A stretch of 64,000 nucleotides of DNA, taken from assembly GCA_905183005.1 (NCBI GenBank), contig CAJJDO010000006.1:1-64000 (forward strand), in the 5' to 3' direction. This stretch comes from Paramecium pentaurelia (Eukaryota; Ciliophora; Oligohymenophorea; Peniculida; Parameciidae). Positions 1 through 12,647 of the stretch are shown here, piece by piece; position 1 is the first letter of the stretch, and every line of letters begins with the position of its first letter. The notes beneath the pieces were generated by a model, which made no database searches, was not told the origin of the DNA, and worked only from the letters and a program-made list of their open reading frames with translations. The translations under genes and the position numbers were made by a program.

Positions 1-303
1 AAAAATCTTTCAAGAGAATAAATTAAAAATGATTATTCATATATAATTAGATTATATATATATAATTCTGATTAATTTATGATTTAATTATTTCTTCGAC
101 TAAGATTAATCTAAATAATACTAATACTAAAATCGTAAATCTATTAAGATTAATATAAATTATACTAATATCTCTAATATCAAATATCTCTAATTTTTAT
201 AACGACCATGAATACTAATATATTAATCTCTATATATACTAATAAATTAATGCTTATTTAATAGAAATATAAATCATAAATTTAAATATCTTTTATTTTA
301 CAA
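1..303. other. AT-rich non-coding scaffold end
   Basis: No supportable gene is seen here. The stretch is extremely AT-rich with short TA runs. I looked for the G/T-rich telomere repeats of Paramecium at the very first bases and found none, so this is not a visible telomere. Confidence 0.6.
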
Positions 304-804
304 ATGCAATCTATTTCTTTGCCGGAACAGCATACAGAACAAATGAGAGCTTTAACTCAGCAATATATTCAAAACTTCGATCAATTTATGGATGTAACTA
401 TTTCTTTACCATCTTAGGAATCATACCATCAAGTCAATGAAGCCATTGATTTCCCTAATTAGAAAGCTAATGTCTCAAGAGCAAAAATGGCATCTCAAAC
501 AGTGAGATGAATTGATTGTGTTTAACTGCTCTTTTCGAAGTATCAAAATTATAAACAAGGTCTCGAGCAAATTAAAATGAAAATAGTTGAACAAAAAATT
601 AATTAAGATAACATTATTTTTACAAATGATTTAGATGGAATTCTTAACATATATATATTCTCCATTTGCACGTGGCATAAATGGACATTATGTTTCTTTA
701 ATAGTCAAAAAGTGCTTCCAACAATAATTGATTAGTTTATATCAAAAGTTTTATTAGATTCAAGAATATAATTTGTGACTTAGAACTCCTAAATATTAAA
801 GGTT
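304..804 (+). pseudogene. Broken reading frame, unknown protein
   Basis: An ATG at 304 opens a frame of 68 codons that reads well with TAA/TAG as glutamine and stops at TGA 508-510. The same frame then stays open for roughly another 95 codons to a TGA near 804. One in-frame TGA therefore splits a longer frame. The sequence is rich in Q, S and I and I do not recognise it. It sits in a block of other broken genes at the scaffold end, so decay is the simplest reading; a short real protein of 68 residues is the alternative. Confidence 0.35.
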
Positions 805-1224
805 TGAATTCAAGCTTTAGCAAAACCAAAAAAGATTTGTACAATTTTGAATTAATATTACAATTAATGGAACAACATGAATATCAATTTTTTCTGTATT
901 TTTAAATTATTTAATCCATATATCCCTTAATTTAACAAAATTTTCTAGACAATTATCATCTCTCTAATCTTCAAGTAAATAATTTTTACTTCTGTGCTAC
1001 TTTTTTTTAAAATGTTAATAATAACATAATAAATCTAAAATGTTATGTTATCACTATAAAAATTTGAAAACATAAGAAAATTATTCTACCGCTTACAGAG
1101 GTGGATAGTTTTTCATAATTTAAGATGGATTAATTTTGGTAAAGAATATTATGATCATATCAATTTGAAAATAATTTAATTACTAACATTTAAAGGATAA
1201 AGAAGGATAAAAAGAAGACACATT
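805..1224. other. Non-coding, nothing recognised
   Basis: No frame of useful length or similarity is seen on either strand. The stretch holds A/T homopolymers and is probably degraded sequence between two pseudogenes. Confidence 0.5.
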
Positions 1225-1915
1225 ACGCTTCACATGCTACTCCTCCTTTCTTAATCGTTCTATCATTTGCTGACTGAATAGCACTATTATTTCCATTTCT
1301 TGAAGCGAAAGTTGAGTAACTTAAGAAATAAGTGTTAAAAGCAACTAGAATTACCAATTCACTTTTCATAGCAATCTAAGGTAATAGATTATAATTCAAC
1401 CTGGTATAGTTAAGGATCCTACATAAGTGTAATATGTTGGATTGGCATCTAATTATGATCCGAAGAGATCATAGAAATTAATAGAGGCTACCACTAATGT
1501 AAAGTGATATGTGGTTAATTTGTGCTCGAAACTTCGAATAAAATTGAAAGTATACTTTCGTAATGGTGGCACTGAACTCAGACTAAAAATAACACTACTT
1601 AATTCTATTTTTAATTTGTGGGCTATTTGCATTTCTAAATCATAGCAAGAGCCTTCAATATTATGTTCATATGGTCTGTAAAACATAAATTATGTCGCAG
1701 TGTAACCAAAGATATCTTGAACAAATACCATAAAGATTTCCATTGATATCTGGTGTATATAAATTTGAGATGGTTGCTTACGATTCAATCATATATGGCA
1801 CTCTTTCCATCACAATTTACATTCCATTGTTTTTGAAATAAATATCTAGAACGATAGAATTATTACAGGTTCCTGATGATACCTCTAAGTTGATTGGACT
1901 TTTGAGAAGTACGGC
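1225..1915 (-). pseudogene. Alpha-carbonic anhydrase pseudogene
   Basis: Read on the minus strand, pieces in more than one frame match the order of an alpha-carbonic anhydrase: LKSPINLEV near 1,900 (family QSPINI), YEHNIEGSCYDLEMQIAH near 1,650 (family PSEH.ING..YDLEMHIVH), YVGSLTIPG near 1,400 (family YEGSLTTPPC) and NGNNSAIQSANDR near 1,280 (family NNRPIQPLNDR). The frame changes between the first and second piece, and a TGA follows TIPG. Positions that carry the zinc-binding histidines in active enzymes (H-x-H, then H in E-H-x-x-H) read as M, Y and Q here. Family knowledge: these enzymes hydrate CO2 with a three-histidine zinc site. I infer a dead gene copy. Confidence 0.7.
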
Positions 1916-2039
1916 CTAAAATTATGATTAATTATATCACTTGAACAAACTCCTGAGGTCTAATTAATTTTAGACAATATAAAGAAGATGGATTATCAAC
2001 ACAATCATTCAAAATCAATAATTTAATTAATAATATAGC

Positions 2040-4417
2040 TCATTTTTGTTTTTTCTTCTTGTTTTCATCCTCATCTAATCTTGAGCAATCCTATATTCTT
2101 TAATTGGAGTTTTCAATTAAATTAATCAATTTTGTAAGTTGAACATCAACTTTTGTATTCTTAAATAGTTGTTATTTTAGGCTACTAAATTCAACGATCC
2201 CTCCATTTAAATACTGGGCTAAAATTTTAAACAAATGAATACTTGAAAACATGTCCACTGTAAATGGCAATATTGGATGTAAGCATGCTTTATTTTTCTC
2301 ATTGCTAAATTTCATTAAACATTCAAAAATTGCAGCTGGATTCGGCAAATATAATTATTCATCATTATTAGGATAGTATTTTTTCAAAATTGGTAAAATA
2401 CTATCAATAATTCCATTATTATTCAATTTTGTATTTAATTCTTGAAGAATGTTTTCAAATAATAATTCAAACAAAAGAGCTTTACAAAATTAGAGTAAAG
2501 TGAATGTTTTCTTGAAAAGCAATTCCTTCATAATAAAACAATAAATTACTTCATCAAGATTTGCATATAAGGAGAGTGAACTAACAACTATATCTCTCGG
2601 AAAGTCTGAACATAATAATTTAGTTAGTTAGAAATAATCAAATCCTGACTTGTCTTCGAAACTTTCAAAAATCTAATTGTTTTAGGTTTTGGAAGCGTAC
2701 TTTATTGAAGTTTATCACAAACACTAATCGATTCATTTTTGAATTACAAATTTATTGATAAGGTCTTAGTAACACTGTTTCTCCTTTAATGTAACATTAA
2801 ACACTCATTTTGATATTATAAAATATTTATACAATTCCTAAAAGGCTATTTAAGGTTAGATGTTAGCTTTACGGACAAAAAATTTTGTACATTCTGTTAC
2901 CATACTCTATAATTCATGCTTTTCTAGTTATTGATGTTAACATACCACAATAACAATTAAAATCAATTTCTATATTACTTGATTTGTTCAGAAAATAACT
3001 TGCAGTGCCAAAAGTAAAAGCCATTTAAAATGAAAATATTAATTTATGTAATAATGATATATCATAGTTCAATAATCCAATTAGTCTGTTTAACTATTCG
3101 AATAATAGATTGAATATTGACTTGTTTGGAGTTTTTTCTGATTCCATTTTCCTGCAAAGCAATAATTAGTATTTTTTAAAGAAGGTTTATTCAGATATTT
3201 ATCGAAGCCTTACAATGATATTTTATTATTATTATCTTTATTTCTTGCTATTTAAATTTTTGCATGAGGATCTAGAATAGCTAATTCAACAGATTCTTTT
3301 TAATTTCCTAAAGTAGAATTTGTTAGATTGGGGGATTTTTAAATATTTTTCTAAACAAATGAAATCTCAAACTCTTTAATAAGTCCCCACAATCTCCAAT
3401 ATGAATGTAGATTCTTCTTTGCTGTTGTATACTATAATAAATATTATAGTAAGTACCCTTTTTAATCTATCTTGCATATTCTTTTGCATTAACAATGATT
3501 TATACAAGGAGATTATTTCTAATCCCTTAAAAAACGCTACTGACATTGTTAGAGTATAATCTTTTTTAAAGACATGCTAATCTCTCAGAGATTTCTGTCT
3601 GTATGTTCCATCATCAACCATATATTAGACTAAGTTGATAAAGTGATCCATTTTCTCTTTAAATGAGTCCAGTTTAGAAGTATAACTAATAGAATGTGAT
3701 TGATCAGTCTTTTAAAATAAGATCACTACCATTTTATCAAAAAATTATCTGATTTAAACCAAATGAAATAATTGATCTACTTTCATCAAATCATCATTAT
3801 GCTTCTAATTAGAAACATTGAGGAAATCCAAGGATGTAAGAAATTTATAGAAATCATCTATGTCATAATGATCTTCTTTTTTTAATAATTCCATATTCTG
3901 CAAAGTTATCATCTATATTTTTTGATCAACATTGTCATCAAATTGTAGGGTAGGAGAAAATATTGATATTTTTTTGGTTCTTGATATTTTAGAATTTCGA
4001 TGATGTAAAGAGTTTGGTTCACTTGTAGCATTAATAGCATTATCATAAGCATCTTCATCAGGTTCAAAATCTAGGTTCGCTAACAAATTGAACCCTGAAG
4101 TGGAATAATTGAAATTTGATAAGCAATCTTCATCTAGATTCACTTCTGGAATGTCATCTTCACCAAGTTGTCCATTGAATAAAATTCCTTCACTGCAATC
4201 ACCGCTGCCTTACTTAACTGATTTTTTTACGTTCAAATTCAATTGGAGGACTATCTAGATAAGGACCAGGAATGTTATATGCTTTTCTTTTTGGTTGTTT
4301 CTCTACTCTTGGAATGTCAATCTCTTCATTGTCAAATGTTTAAGCCATCAAACCATGAAAATTAGAAAAGTCAAACATTAAATAACCATCAAAAGTGTCT
4401 TTTAATTCTTCACTCAT
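2040..4417 (-). pseudogene. Large broken gene, unknown protein
   Basis: From ATG 4417 a frame starts MSEELKDTFDGYLMFDFSNF. It continues only if one base of the seven-A run (T run 4222-4228 on the given strand) is skipped, giving ERKKSVKQGSGDC and then an acidic stretch around 4,140-3,913. Further on, a 25-nt GTA...TAG intron fits near 3,450. Beyond it, more frame changes and at least three in-frame TGA codons (between about 2,800 and 2,680) interrupt a helical, leucine-rich frame that ends at TGA 2040-2042. I do not recognise the family. One frameshift alone could be sequence error; the cluster of TGA codons points to real decay. Confidence 0.5.
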
Positions 4418-4630
4418 TGTAAAAAATATAAAATAAATTATTCATTTTTTGATCAGTCATTTACCTAGTAAAGTTTGAATCTCTACTTTCTGATGATTCT
4501 AATTAAGAAAAATATCAAATTAAATTACTTTCATTCCATAATTAGTTTCAACTCTTAATTAAGGGGTAGCCGACAATTATCTTCTTAGTTAATTTGGTTT
4601 CTCAGTCTAAGGAACACTAAATCTGAATAT

Positions 4631-5713
4631 TCATGACTTTTCCTTAAGATATTGATTTTTTGGCTGATATACAATCTTTTTAAATTTATTTTACAATACT
4701 TATACATTCTTCTTTATAAACTTTAGTTTAACTAGGAAAGCTGTATAATTAAAAATTTATTAGATATCAAAGAAAGTAACTCCATAATTTTATATTTTGT
4801 AAACTAATTCTTTACTTTTATTAGTACAACACTTTGAGAATTATAAATTATTATCAATTAAACAATTTACAAGAGTTTTTATATAAGTTAAATCGTTGTT
4901 CATTTCTCTTAATGAATTCTTATTCTAAGCCTAGATTCTCACTTACTCCACTTCTTCATGAAAAATATCAACTTTAGATTTTGATTGATTTCGTTTTTAG
5001 ACACTGATGGTTGAATTTAAATTGATCATTTCGATATATTTCTTGATTTATCTGATTAGGATATGAAATATCCTAAAATTATTTGGATACTTAAAAAACT
5101 CAATGGCTTTTATTGATTCATCTCGACTTGCCAGATAATTTAGATAAAAGAATAAATTTTTAAAAATTAATGGCATGTATTTTCCAGCAGAAGAAGAACT
5201 ATCTAATTTTTACTCCATTTCTATATTTCCTCTTAATTATTTCATGATCTCATAGAAGACTATAAAGAAATCGATAGCTTAAACCTTGTGCAGCCTGTTT
5301 ATTGCAAGCTGATTTTTTAATTCACTCCATTTTAAGCATCTTTTTTTTACATTTATTAATAACTATCTATCTTTATCAAAAGTTTTGAAAAATTTTGTTA
5401 TCACTCTTCAGTAATTTTGAAACCATTTTTACCACATTTCGTACAATTCACTCATATTCTAAAAGTCTAAATTAAAATTAACTCCCTACTTGGTTTATTT
5501 AGTCAAAATTGTAGAAGATTTTCTTACCTTCCCAACCATTGTTTGATTTCTATTGGAATAACAAATATTTCTTTTTGTCATTATCATTATATCTAAAACT
5601 TAAAATTAAATAATTAACCTTTTCTTAAAGAACATCTCTAGATTATAATATCAATCTCTTAATTCCAGATAATTTCTAAATTGTTATTCTAAATTTTCAT
5701 TGGCATTCATCAT
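4631..5713 (-). pseudogene. 361-codon frame with two in-frame TGA
   Basis: From ATG 5713 to TGA 4631-4633 a single reading frame runs for 361 codons without any intron and is interrupted by only two TGA codons, one about 20 codons in (after LELRD) and one at 5408-5410 (after WQKWFQNY). Everything else reads as a normal Paramecium protein with Q codons TAA/TAG: basic, helical, with stretches such as KWSELKNQLAINRLHKVQ. No intron fits that removes the second TGA without creating another stop. I do not recognise the family. It is either a young pseudogene or two base errors; neighbouring broken genes favour decay. Confidence 0.5.
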
Positions 5714-5926
5714 GTTAGATAAAAATAAGTATTTATTTAGTTTCTTATATAAATAACTTATTCTTATTTAATTGATCTTTAATTTCATTTAGATATAAAC
5801 TACCATTAAAATATTTGAAGTCTGAATCAGATAATCAATAAGTTTAATAAAAATTATTTATTTGACATGATTTAAGAATAAAAATTAAGTGAATGTTGAG
5901 ATTAGTATTATTTACAATTTAAATTT

Positions 5927-8840
5927 ATGAATTTCAATACTCTTTTATTGGAAAAAGATAATGATCTTCGTATTTTAGCATTAAAAGAAATGTTAAACTA
6001 AGTGGATCAACACTGGTCAGAGATATCTGAATTACTTAGTTAGATGTAAATCAAAAATTTATATTTCTTATAGAGAAGCATTAAGCGAAGATCCAAAATT
6101 TCCTGAAAGACAATTAGCGTCTTATTTATGTGCCAAGATTCAATACCATTTAGATAACTTTGACGAATCTCTTAATTATGCTTTACAGAGTGGACAATAT
6201 TGGTAATCAGATTTGAATGATAAATTTAATCAATGTTTAATAAAACATTGTATTGAGCAATATCGTTAATCAGGAAAAGCTTCTGAAGAAAGAATAAGAT
6301 TAATCAAACATATTTTAGAATTGTCATGTGGATAAAATAATCACATATCTGCCATAGGAGTAGCAGTTGAATGCAAGAGGATTGATTGGGTAGCTGAGAT
6401 TCTTAACAAATGGAATTATCCTGGTAAAATGATATCTGTTCTTCATCTTTTCAATACATAAAGAGGAGAATTCAAAGAATAATTGTTAAGACTCTCAGTT
6501 GATCTAATATATGAAGAGGCAAAACATGGTCAAATTCCAAATGAAGAATGGGGTTAATTTGTCACAGTCTTAATTCAATTAGGAGAGGCTATAAAAGTTG
6601 CTGAAATCCTTTGGACTTTAGTAACTAATGAAAATCATTATAAATTATAAACTGGTACTCCATTACTATTAGCTGAACAATTATGCATAGATTTAGCATA
6701 AAATTAAAAACCTCAATTTATTCAAAAGATTATAGCTGCATTGCCTATTGATCAATAATTCCAAGAAGTTAGAGACAAATTAATAAAATTGTTATCAGGA
6801 GAATAACAAAGGAAAGCATATTTATACTTTTTGAAGAATCACAGATAAGTTGATGTTGAAGTCTTAAATAAAATTAAAGGCCCGAATGATCCAAAACAAT
6901 CAAGTGTTTTGCATGGTGCATGCATGTTTGGTCATGCTTTAGCTACTGCAGGCACATAAGATACATCATTCTTATAGGCAAATTAATAATGGGCAACAAA
7001 ATGTAATTATTGGTAGAGATTTACTGCTACATCTACTTTGGGAATGATTCACAAATACAATATAGAAGAATCCTAATAAATTATGGCAACTCATTTATCT
7101 TAGACTAATCCATTTGAAATTGGAGGAGCTCTTTATGGATTAGGACTTATTCATTTTGGAACTCAAGATTAATAACTTTTGCTCAAATTATCAGATCACA
7201 TGAAATCTCAAAAAGAGCAAATAATTCATGGTGCATGTTTAGGATCAGGATTAGTAGCATTTGCTTCTGAAGATGAAAAATTGAATTAAGATTATCATAA
7301 TCTGGTTTCAAAAAATGAATCAATTTATGGAGAAGGTGCCAGTATTGGTTATGGTTTATTAAATGCTGGATCTGGATCTATTGAATAATGCAAACGTTTA
7401 TTGGTGTTAGCTAGTTAATCAGACAAAGACAAGATCGTTAGAACTTTGTCATTATCAATTGCTTGTATACTCTTTCATTAAGAGGATAAGGCTGATGTGA
7501 TTATTGATCAAATGTTACAATCAAATGATCCATTAATAAGATATGGTGGCTGCTTCACTTTAGCCTTTGCATATGTAGGCACAGGAAGCAATAAGATTAT
7601 TTAAAAGTTGCTGTCCATATCAGTTAATGATGTATCTGAAGATGTCAGAAGAGCAGCTGTCATATCCTTTGGTTTCTTGATGTTTAAGAATTATGAAGCT
7701 TTGCCAAAAATTATGAGGTTATTGACATTGTCATATAATCCACATATCAGATACGCAACGGCTATTGCTTTAGGTATTGCATGTGCTGGAACCCTTTATG
7801 CAGATGCCATTTCTGCGATTGAACCAATGTTAACCGATACTGTAGATTTTGTTAGACAAGGTGCTTTGATAGCTTTAGGAATGATTCTCTCTTAAGGAAA
7901 CAAAGAGTAGGAACCTAAATTCGAGCCAATCATGAAATCTATTAATGAAATAGCTGCAAAAAAACATGAGACTGTTTTAACAAAGTTGGGATTAGCCATT
8001 TTTTAAGGATTATTAGATTGTGGAGGTAGAAATTTGACTGTTTCATTATAAAGCAGATAAGGAGTACCAAAGCTAAATGCGTGTGTTGGTATGTTATGGT
8101 TTTTGAACTATTGGTACTGGTATCCTTGTTTAAGTATGATATCTATTGCTTTATAACCAGTTTCATTTATTGGTTTAAATGAAAAGTATAATAAATATAT
8201 TTATAAAATTTTAGCCTTGATATTCCTAAAGACTTTCAATTATAATGTAATACCAAACAATCAGTTTTTGATTATCCTCCTCCTTAAAAAAAATCTGAAA
8301 AACCTATTGCTGAAAAAAAAACTGTTCAATTAAGTACAACTTAAAAAGTGAGAGCCAGAACTAATAAGAAGGATTTAGAAAAGAAGCAAATTGATTCTGC
8401 TTCATAAGGTGTCATTTCAAGAGAATAATCAAAAATGAGTTTAGAGTAATAACCAAGTGAAATCATCAAATAGCCAAGCCTTATAGAGGAACAAGAGAAG
8501 AAATAGGCAGCACCAAAAGATGAACCAAATTAATATATTTTAACAAATCCATGCAGAATTTTAGATAAATAAAAAAAACATATCTAATTGTTAGAAGGTA
8601 GTCGTTTTTAGCCACTTCTCAAAGTATTAATTTGATAAATCATAATAGGATCGTAAATAAGGTTTGGTTATGTTAATTGATAGTGAACCTTCATAAACTT
8701 CTGAGGTGATTTCTCTCACTGTTAAACCAAAATAACCTATAATTGAACAAGTTGTAAATTAATAACCTGCTCCACCTAATTAAGTGCCAGAAGAATTTGT
8801 GTTTGATGAAGCTCTTTAGAATGAAGAACAAAAGCCATGA
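5927..8840 (+). CDS. RPN2: 26S proteasome regulatory subunit RPN2 (PSMD1)
   Basis: Predicted 943-residue protein after removing three introns (6046-6073, 8186-8214, 8624-8648). RPN2/PSMD1 is the large base subunit of the 19S regulatory particle that organises ubiquitin receptors and the Rpn11 side of the lid. Visible marks are the N-terminal helical region (LASYLCAKIQYHLDNFDESL), a long run of PC repeats of the GxxxGxG(A/L)xxxG type (GGALYGLGLIHFG, HGACLGSGLVAF, GEGASIGYGLLNAG, RYATAIALGIACAG, VRQGALIALGMILSQ) and the closing LNYWYWYPCLSMISIAL. The tail after residue 740 is charged and Q-rich, as in the family. The start is the first ATG in frame. It is divergent from the broken frame ending at 5713. 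Length matches the family (about 950). Confidence 0.95.
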
Positions 8841-9030
8841 GAAGAACATAATATATATATATATAAATATAAAGAAAATTATATATATCAATCGCTTTAA
8901 GGATATTAATAATTGATAATGTACATATTCTATTTTTATAATTTGCTTACAATATTAGTCATCTCATAATTTAATTTTATGTTATTTATTTGATTAAAAT
9001 CAATATATAATGAATTATTTGCATTTATAT
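8841..9030. other. Convergent intergenic spacer
   Basis: 190 bases between the converging ends of RPN2 and the SNARE gene. It contains short TA runs and no recognisable gene or hairpin terminator. Confidence 0.5.
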
Positions 9031-9585
9031 TCAAAAAAAGTTGTACCAAATGATAATAATAATTGATACCAAAATTAAGGCAACCATTGAGTAAGTAAGT
9101 ATTTTTCGATAAATGGCTCGATTCTTCATACGATTAATTAAAGATTCAGATGTTCCTATATCATGAGTTGCCTCATTAGTTTTTTTTATCATGCCATCAA
9201 GTTTATGAGTCTAATTCTATAACTAAAATTAAATGTGTGTTGCATGTCCTTCAGCTTCATAGGCAATTTTAGTATATTCAATAAGTTTTTCATTTTATTC
9301 AATCGCCATAGCTAATGTTGGAGAAGTGTGTTGAACATATTAAGTATATGACTATTTAATTTATTGAAATTCACTCTTGTATTAAGTGAGTTTGGTAAAT
9401 TAGGGACCACTACGATTACCAATTGACAATTGCATTCCATCTAATGATCTTTTCAAATTATTGAATTCTTCAATTGCTTCTCTATAATCTTATTGTGTAG
9501 CAGTTGGAGCTTGATGAAATTTAGATAATAGGGCTTTTGAGTATTTTAAAAATTCTTCTTCATATAGATTAAATTCTTCATTCAT
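9031..9585 (-). CDS. Vti1-type v-SNARE (Qb-SNARE)
   Basis: 184 residues, no intron. The order fits the Vti1 family: an N-terminal helical domain (MNEEFNLYEEEFLKYSKALL), a central SNARE-like heptad region from about residue 95 to 155 ending NEATHDIGTSESLINRMKNR, and a C-terminal membrane anchor of about 17 hydrophobic residues (YSMVALILVSIIIIIW) with almost no tail. Vti1 proteins take part in Golgi-endosome and vacuole membrane fusion as Qb-SNAREs. The glutamine expected at the SNARE zero layer could not be placed with certainty by eye. It converges on RPN2 and has the Hsp110 gene about 120 bases upstream on the same strand. Confidence 0.75.
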
Positions 9586-9707
9586 TTTGTTTTTTAACTA
9601 CTTGAGTATTTTAAAAATATTATTATACTCAAAAAAAGAGAGATTAAATAATATTTTGTAAATGATTATTGAATTACTCATTAACAACAATAACATTAAA
9701 TTATAAA

Positions 9708-12290
9708 TCATTCTGTTTCCATTTTGTTATTATTATTGGCCTCGTTTTATTATGGTTATTATTAAGGTTAAGGTTCCTCAACCTTCTTATCCTCTTAAGG
9801 TGGTTCAGGTTTAGGCTTTAGTACAACTGGTTAACATTTCTTAATTGTTATTAAAAAATAATTACATCTTTGAATTCATTGAATTTAGCTTGCACTTATT
9901 ACACTGAAGTTGTGAATTTGACTGTTTTATCTGCTTTGCTTAAAGCATCCAAAACTTAATTGCACCATAATTTGAAAATATTTACTTCATTTGCAACTAC
10001 TTATCTTTCCTCAGGTGTAATATGAGCATATTGTTATTCCTATAAAAATTGATAATTATAATTACTTATGAAGTAACAAAGGCTTCATAATTTGAAGTAT
10101 ATTGTAATGCTTATTAAATAGTTTCAGGAACCAATCTGAACTCATCAGCAATTGTGACTATTGGACCACACAATTATACAAGTTTATCATATCTATCGGA
10201 ATACTCCCTTTTTGTAGTCTTTTGGCCATCACCATAAAGCCATTCATATTAAACATCTAATTCCTTAAGAATTTAAGCTTTGAGATCAGGTCGAACATTT
10301 TAGGCATATTTGCCATTAACATTCTCTCTCCAAGCATAAATATAAGCTTCCAATTGATTTTTCTTGAAATGTGTTTCATGAACCAATTTATCTTGGTTTT
10401 ACATCTCGCATTCTTATTAGAATAAATGATCAATATCCTTTTTAGACAAACTATTCAAAGAAGTAGTTTCACAATTGATTTAAGTTTAAATAGTTTTCTT
10501 TTTTTATTTGATTTCAAATTATGGTTCTTCTTGCTTTGGTTATTCTTATTATGGAGCTTCTTGAGCTGGTTTTTGTGTTTCAGCAGCTTATGGCTGTTAT
10601 TATTAGGCATCAGCTGCTGGTTTAGGTTGCTCTGCTGGTTTAGGTGGTTCTGCTGGTTTTGGTTTTTCAATCTAATAAATTAATTATATTTAAATACAGG
10701 CACTTTCACTTCTTCCATGAACTCTTCTTACAATACAATTTCTTCTAATTAAAGCAATCCATTGTGATTCAATAAAATTTTGATTTTTGTTGAATGTTCT
10801 TGATGTTTAGGGTTTTATGGAGGCACACGAATTTATTCTAAAATAGATTATAAATAATAAATACATAAAATAGCTTAGAAACCTTCAGGTACAGGATCAT
10901 AAAATAGTGTAATTTCAATTGGTTCAGTTTTTAAGAGTGCAAAACTCTTGATTGATGGAATTGCATTATTTTAATCGAAAAGGACCTTGCATTATTTTTC
11001 AGGGAAACATCTAACCAATCCTTAACTTTAGTCTTATTAACTTAATTATTGTCCGTAGAGCCAACCTACTCTAATTGGATAATAGTTGCAATCTTCAATT
11101 TTGTATTCAGTGACTTTGAAATTTGGACTCTTCATAGCTGCCATCATTGCACAACCTCTAGAAATTGATTCACTTGCATTCAATGTTCTAGATACTTATT
11201 CAACTTTGAAGATTTTTTCAATTAATCTTTACACAGCTGGAATTCTAGTTGCTCCTCCTACTATTTCAACAGAATGTAATTGCAATTTCAAATTCTAAAC
11301 TTAGCTGAATAAAAATTCTAATTGTTATTGAATCTAATTCAACACAGGTTAGATCATTTATTCAAAATCTTCTCTTTTAATTAAAGTATTAAAGTCTTCA
11401 TCTTCTACTAAATATTCTACATTAATTGGAGCCTCTGAATTGGCAGACAAGACCTTTCTAGCTTTTTCAATAGATTCCAATAATCTTAATTTTCCTTTAA
11501 GATTTTTTCTAACATTTAAACCACCTGTTTATTATTCAAATTGAGTGGCAAATTTTTCAAATAAAAACCAATCAATATCTCTAGCACCTAAATTTCTCTC
11601 ATTCACTTAAGCAACAACCTAAGCCTTTTCCTTATAGAATGAACCTACAAATGCTGAGAATTTTGAATGTCCGAAATCAACAAATGCTACATGTCTTGGT
11701 TTATCAGCATCCAAATCTGCTTTTCTAAATAAACCATAATTGATTGCAATTGCTGTAGTTTCGTTAAGTAATCTTTCTAATGGAATTTCAGCTATCTTAC
11801 AAGCATCAATCAATGCCTTTCTCTCTGATTCAGTGTAATAAGCAGGCACACTGATACAAACATTACTTGCTTGTACATTTATGTCATTATGAACTACAAC
11901 ATGCTTTAATTTGTTTAACATAGAACCTGTCAATTACTCAGGAGTGAATGTTGTCTTCTAACCTAGATAATTGACTTCAAATAAAGTTTTTCCAGAATCA
12001 TTAATAGATGTAGGAACAGTCAACCATTTTGTCTCTTCTGCTCTAAATGAAGGTTCACCATGTAATCCTAAGAATCTATTGAAAAAAGCAACAGAATTTT
12101 TAAAATTTGACTTTTGTTGTAAGGCTCCTTGTTCTCCAATGAATCTTTCTTCGACTGTGAATCCTATCACATTTTATGTTTCTCTATGTGATCCTTCATT
12201 GTCTAGAATCTTCACACCACCTTTTAGTGCTGCAGCGATCACAGATCTCTAACTACCAAAGTCAATACCAATAGAAGCAAATTAAGACAT
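9708..12290 (-). CDS. Hsp110/HSPA4-type chaperone
   Basis: 825 residues after removing four introns (9840-9865, 10040-10065, 10672-10697, 10838-10864). Hsp110 proteins are large Hsp70 relatives that act as nucleotide exchange factors for Hsp70 in the cytosol. The N-terminal ATPase domain is plain: IGIDFGSQRSVIAAA, ISVPAYYTESERKALIDA, LLNETTAIAINYGL, VAFVDFGHSKFSAFVGS and EIVGGATRIPAVQ. IDFGS and the lack of a DnaK-type DLGGGT phosphate loop fit Hsp110 rather than Hsp70. A P/A/Q/E-rich acidic insert (around 10,500-10,670) lies in the C-terminal half, followed by the helical domain with LEAYIYAWREN. The start is the first ATG before the conserved strand. Heat-shock-element-like sites sit directly upstream. 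Confidence 0.92.
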
Positions 12291-12306
12291 TAATTAGTTT
12301 AAATTT

Positions 12307-12356
12307 TTCGAGAATCAGCCACTTATAAAACATCCATAAATTTGCTAGAAAGTTCT
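12307..12356 (-). promoter_or_regulatory. Heat-shock-element-like sites before Hsp110
   Basis: Within 66 bases of the Hsp110 start are TTCGAGAA (12307-12314, TTCnnGAA) and AGAAAGTTCT (12347-12356, nGAAnnTTCn), both matching the repeated 5-base unit bound by heat shock factor in eukaryotes. A TATAAA-like sequence lies between them. A weaker GAA/TTC pair with 4-base spacing is at 12413-12422. The match is seen directly; heat induction is inference, since short AT-rich matches can arise by chance. Confidence 0.5.
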
Positions 12357-12647
12357 ATAATTAATAATAAATTAACGTATTTATCTGAACAACATCACAT
12401 TCAAGTTAAAGAGAATATGTTCTATTTAACAGATATTTATAGAAATTATCCAAAATTATAAGAGTGTTAAGAAAAATAGAAAAAAAAATATTTTTATTTA
12501 TGTATTCTATAAATTATATTGCTATTTCAATATTAATAACCCTTTATTAATTAAATATATATATACATTTAGAATATTAAATAATAAATTGTAGAATTAT
12601 TTAATATATATTAAATATAGATAGTTGGAATAGTAACTAAATTCAAT

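Noticed and set aside
1..60. Telomere at the left end
   Set aside because: The first bases contain no G4T2/G3T3-type repeats or their complements.
5408..5410. In-frame TGA as a selenocysteine or other recoded codon
   Set aside because: There is no recognised selenoprotein context, and other broken frames surround it.
10426..10683. Plus-strand frame with a W/L/F-rich translation
   Set aside because: It is the complement of the Pro/Ala/Gln-rich insert and intron of the Hsp110 gene.
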